From assembly GCA_963792895.1 (NCBI GenBank), contig CAWBYA010000007.1:1-64000 (forward strand): 64,000 bases of DNA. Direction: 5' to 3'. The notes beneath the pieces are model-generated. The model worked only from the letters and a program-made list of their open reading frames with translations, did not search any database and was not told where the DNA came from. Shown piece after piece: positions 63,019 through 64,000 of the stretch; positions within the stretch are counted from its first letter, which is position 1; every line of letters begins with the position of its first letter. A program made the position numbers and the translations under genes. The stretch comes from UBA6912 sp963792895 (GTDB taxonomy: Bacteria > Actinomycetota > Acidimicrobiia > Spongiisociales > UBA5794).

Positions 63019-64000
63019 TCAGATGTCCAGGAAGCGCACGTCTTTGGCGTTCTGCTTGATGAAGGTGCGACGAGCGTCGACGTCGTTGCCCATGAGGGTC
63101 TCGAAGACCTCCTCGGCGCGGAATTGATCCTCGAGCTCGACCCGGAGCATGCGCCGGACCGTTGGGTCCATGGTCGTGCTCCACAGCTGCTCGGCGTTCA
63201 TCTCGCCGAGACCCTTGAAGCGCTGGATGTTGAGCTTGCGCCCGTTGAGCTCCTGCTTGACCTCTTCGAGGTGGATCTCGTTCAGTGCCCACCAGGTCTT
63301 CGTGCCGGCCTTGACCGAGTACAGCGGCGGCTGGGCGATGAAGACGTAGCCCGCTTCGATGATCTCCGGCATGTGGCGGAAGAAGAACGTGAGCAGGAGC
63401 GTGCGGATGTGGGACCCGTCCTCGTCCGCATCGGTGAGGATGACGATCTTGTGGTACCGCGCCCTGCTGATGTCGAGCTCCTCACCGATGCCCGTGCCGA
63501 TCGCGGTGATGAGCGACTGGATCTCGTTGTTCTGCAGCACCCTGGCAAGGCGGTTCTTCTCGACGTTGATGATCTTGCCGCGGATGGGCAAGATCGCCTG
63601 GAACTCGCTGTTGCGTGCTTGTTTGGCGGAGCCACCGGCCGAGTCCCCCTCGACGATGAACAGTTCGCTGCGCTCCGGCTCCTTCGTCGAGCAGTCGGAC
63701 AGCTTGCCGGGCAGACCCGACGACTCCAGCAGGCTCTTGCGGCGGGTGAGGTCTCGAGCCTGCCGGGCTGCCATGCGCGCCTTGGCGGCGGTAGAGGCCT
63801 TGTCGGCGATCCGCCTGCCGTCACCGGGGTTGCGCTCGAGCCACTCCGGCAGCGCGATGTTCATCGCCTTCTCGACGAACGAGCGGATCTCGGTGTTGCC
63901 GAGCTTGGTCTTCGTCTGCCCCTCGAACTGGGGCTGCCGCACCTTGACGGAAACCACTGCGGTGAGTCCCTCCCTGACGTCCTCCCCTTGCAGGTTCTCG
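63019..64000 (-). CDS. gyrB: DNA gyrase subunit B, C-terminal part (runs off the right edge)
   Basis: The visible 326 codons cover the end of the transducer domain (GLTAVVSVKVRQPQFEGQTK) and the whole TOPRIM region: ELFIVEGDSAGGSAKQARN with the catalytic Glu, PIRGKIINVEKN, ILTDADEDGSHIRTLLLTFF with the metal-binding DxD, and the tail QRFKGLGEMNAEQLWSTTMD (the GLGEMN DNA-binding motif). The frame continues without a stop to position 64000. The ATPase domain lies beyond the window. gyrB-gyrA in bacteria is often near oriC behind dnaA-dnaN-recF, so the origin may lie to the right. Confidence 0.97.
   Translation of the reverse strand, partial: ENLQGEDVREGLTAVVSVKVRQPQFEGQTKTKLGNTEIRSFVEKAMNIALPEWLERNPGDGRRIADKASTAAKARMAARQARDLTRRKSLLESSGLPGKLSDCSTKEPERSELFIVEGDSAGGSAKQARNSEFQAILPIRGKIINVEKNRLARVLQNNEIQSLITAIGTGIGEELDISRARYHKIVILTDADEDGSHIRTLLLTFFFRHMPEIIEAGYVFIAQPPLYSVKAGTKTWWALNEIHLEEVKQELNGRKLNIQRFKGLGEMNAEQLWSTTMDPTVRRMLRVELEDQFRAEEVFETLMGNDVDARRTFIKQNAKDVRFLDI

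Overview
The window looks like chromosome from a high-GC actinobacterium, most likely a member of Acidimicrobiia. The main pointer is the secreted protein at 22338-23840, with three S-layer-like repeats carrying the LGCNPPAND...CP signature that I associate with that class. The gyrB-gyrA-DUF3566 order at the right edge, the F420-type (DUF385) reductase and the GTG/TTG starts with 4-nt overlaps fit the same picture. No rRNA or complete tRNA was found.

Layout. (1) 1-5000 is an eroded island: an IS110 transposase fragment, a sigma-factor remnant, a lipoprotein hydrolase, a Fic protein, the 3' half of a tRNA-Ile with its terminator, and the C-terminal end of a tyrosine integrase beside it. (2) 5040-7499 holds a duplicated VOC protein, a short nucleotidyltransferase and a MazEF-type pair. 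(3) 7672-10393 holds two CorC/HlyC-type membrane proteins. (4) 10394-12290 is IS481 debris and a small membrane protein. (5) 12291-13930 is a LysM protein coupled to an amidoligase. (6) 13936-22190, all on the minus strand, covers central carbon metabolism: tandem phosphofructokinase, aspartate/alanine-exchanger-type transporter, ATP-dependent PEP carboxykinase and a GH65 disaccharide phosphorylase. (7) 22338-23840 is the S-layer-like protein.

(8) 23886-31589 is the most unusual part. A minus-strand operon runs Nudix hydrolase, double SIR2 protein, membrane-anchored STAND ATPase. It is divergent from a plus-strand protein that fuses a TIR domain to a macro domain. Every catalytic domain except the STAND ATPase belongs to a family that makes, breaks, binds or clears NAD or ADP-ribose. 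I infer an NAD-based defence or cell-death locus, related in concept to Thoeris and Avs but with an arrangement I do not recognise.

(9) 31759-48973 is a lipid or polyketide cluster: acyl-CoA dehydrogenase, a PUFA-synthase-like megasynthase (KS-AT-KS-five ACP-KR-DH), a single-chain eukaryotic-style acyl-CoA carboxylase of 1844 residues, and a phosphopantetheinyl transferase. Precursor supply, assembly and carrier activation are therefore together. (10) 49025-53048 holds assorted enzymes and a cNMP-binding protein. (11) 53139-56110 is a vitamin B12 ABC importer under a cobalamin riboswitch. (12) 56173-59917 includes an NHLRC2-like lipoprotein and an SGNH hydrolase. (13) 59937-64000 is DUF3566-gyrA-gyrB.

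Quality warning. Seven single-base +1 shifts break otherwise clean genes: two in the second CorC protein, one in GH65 and four in the megasynthase. They look more like sequence errors than decay, so those three genes are annotated as whole genes with shift points given.
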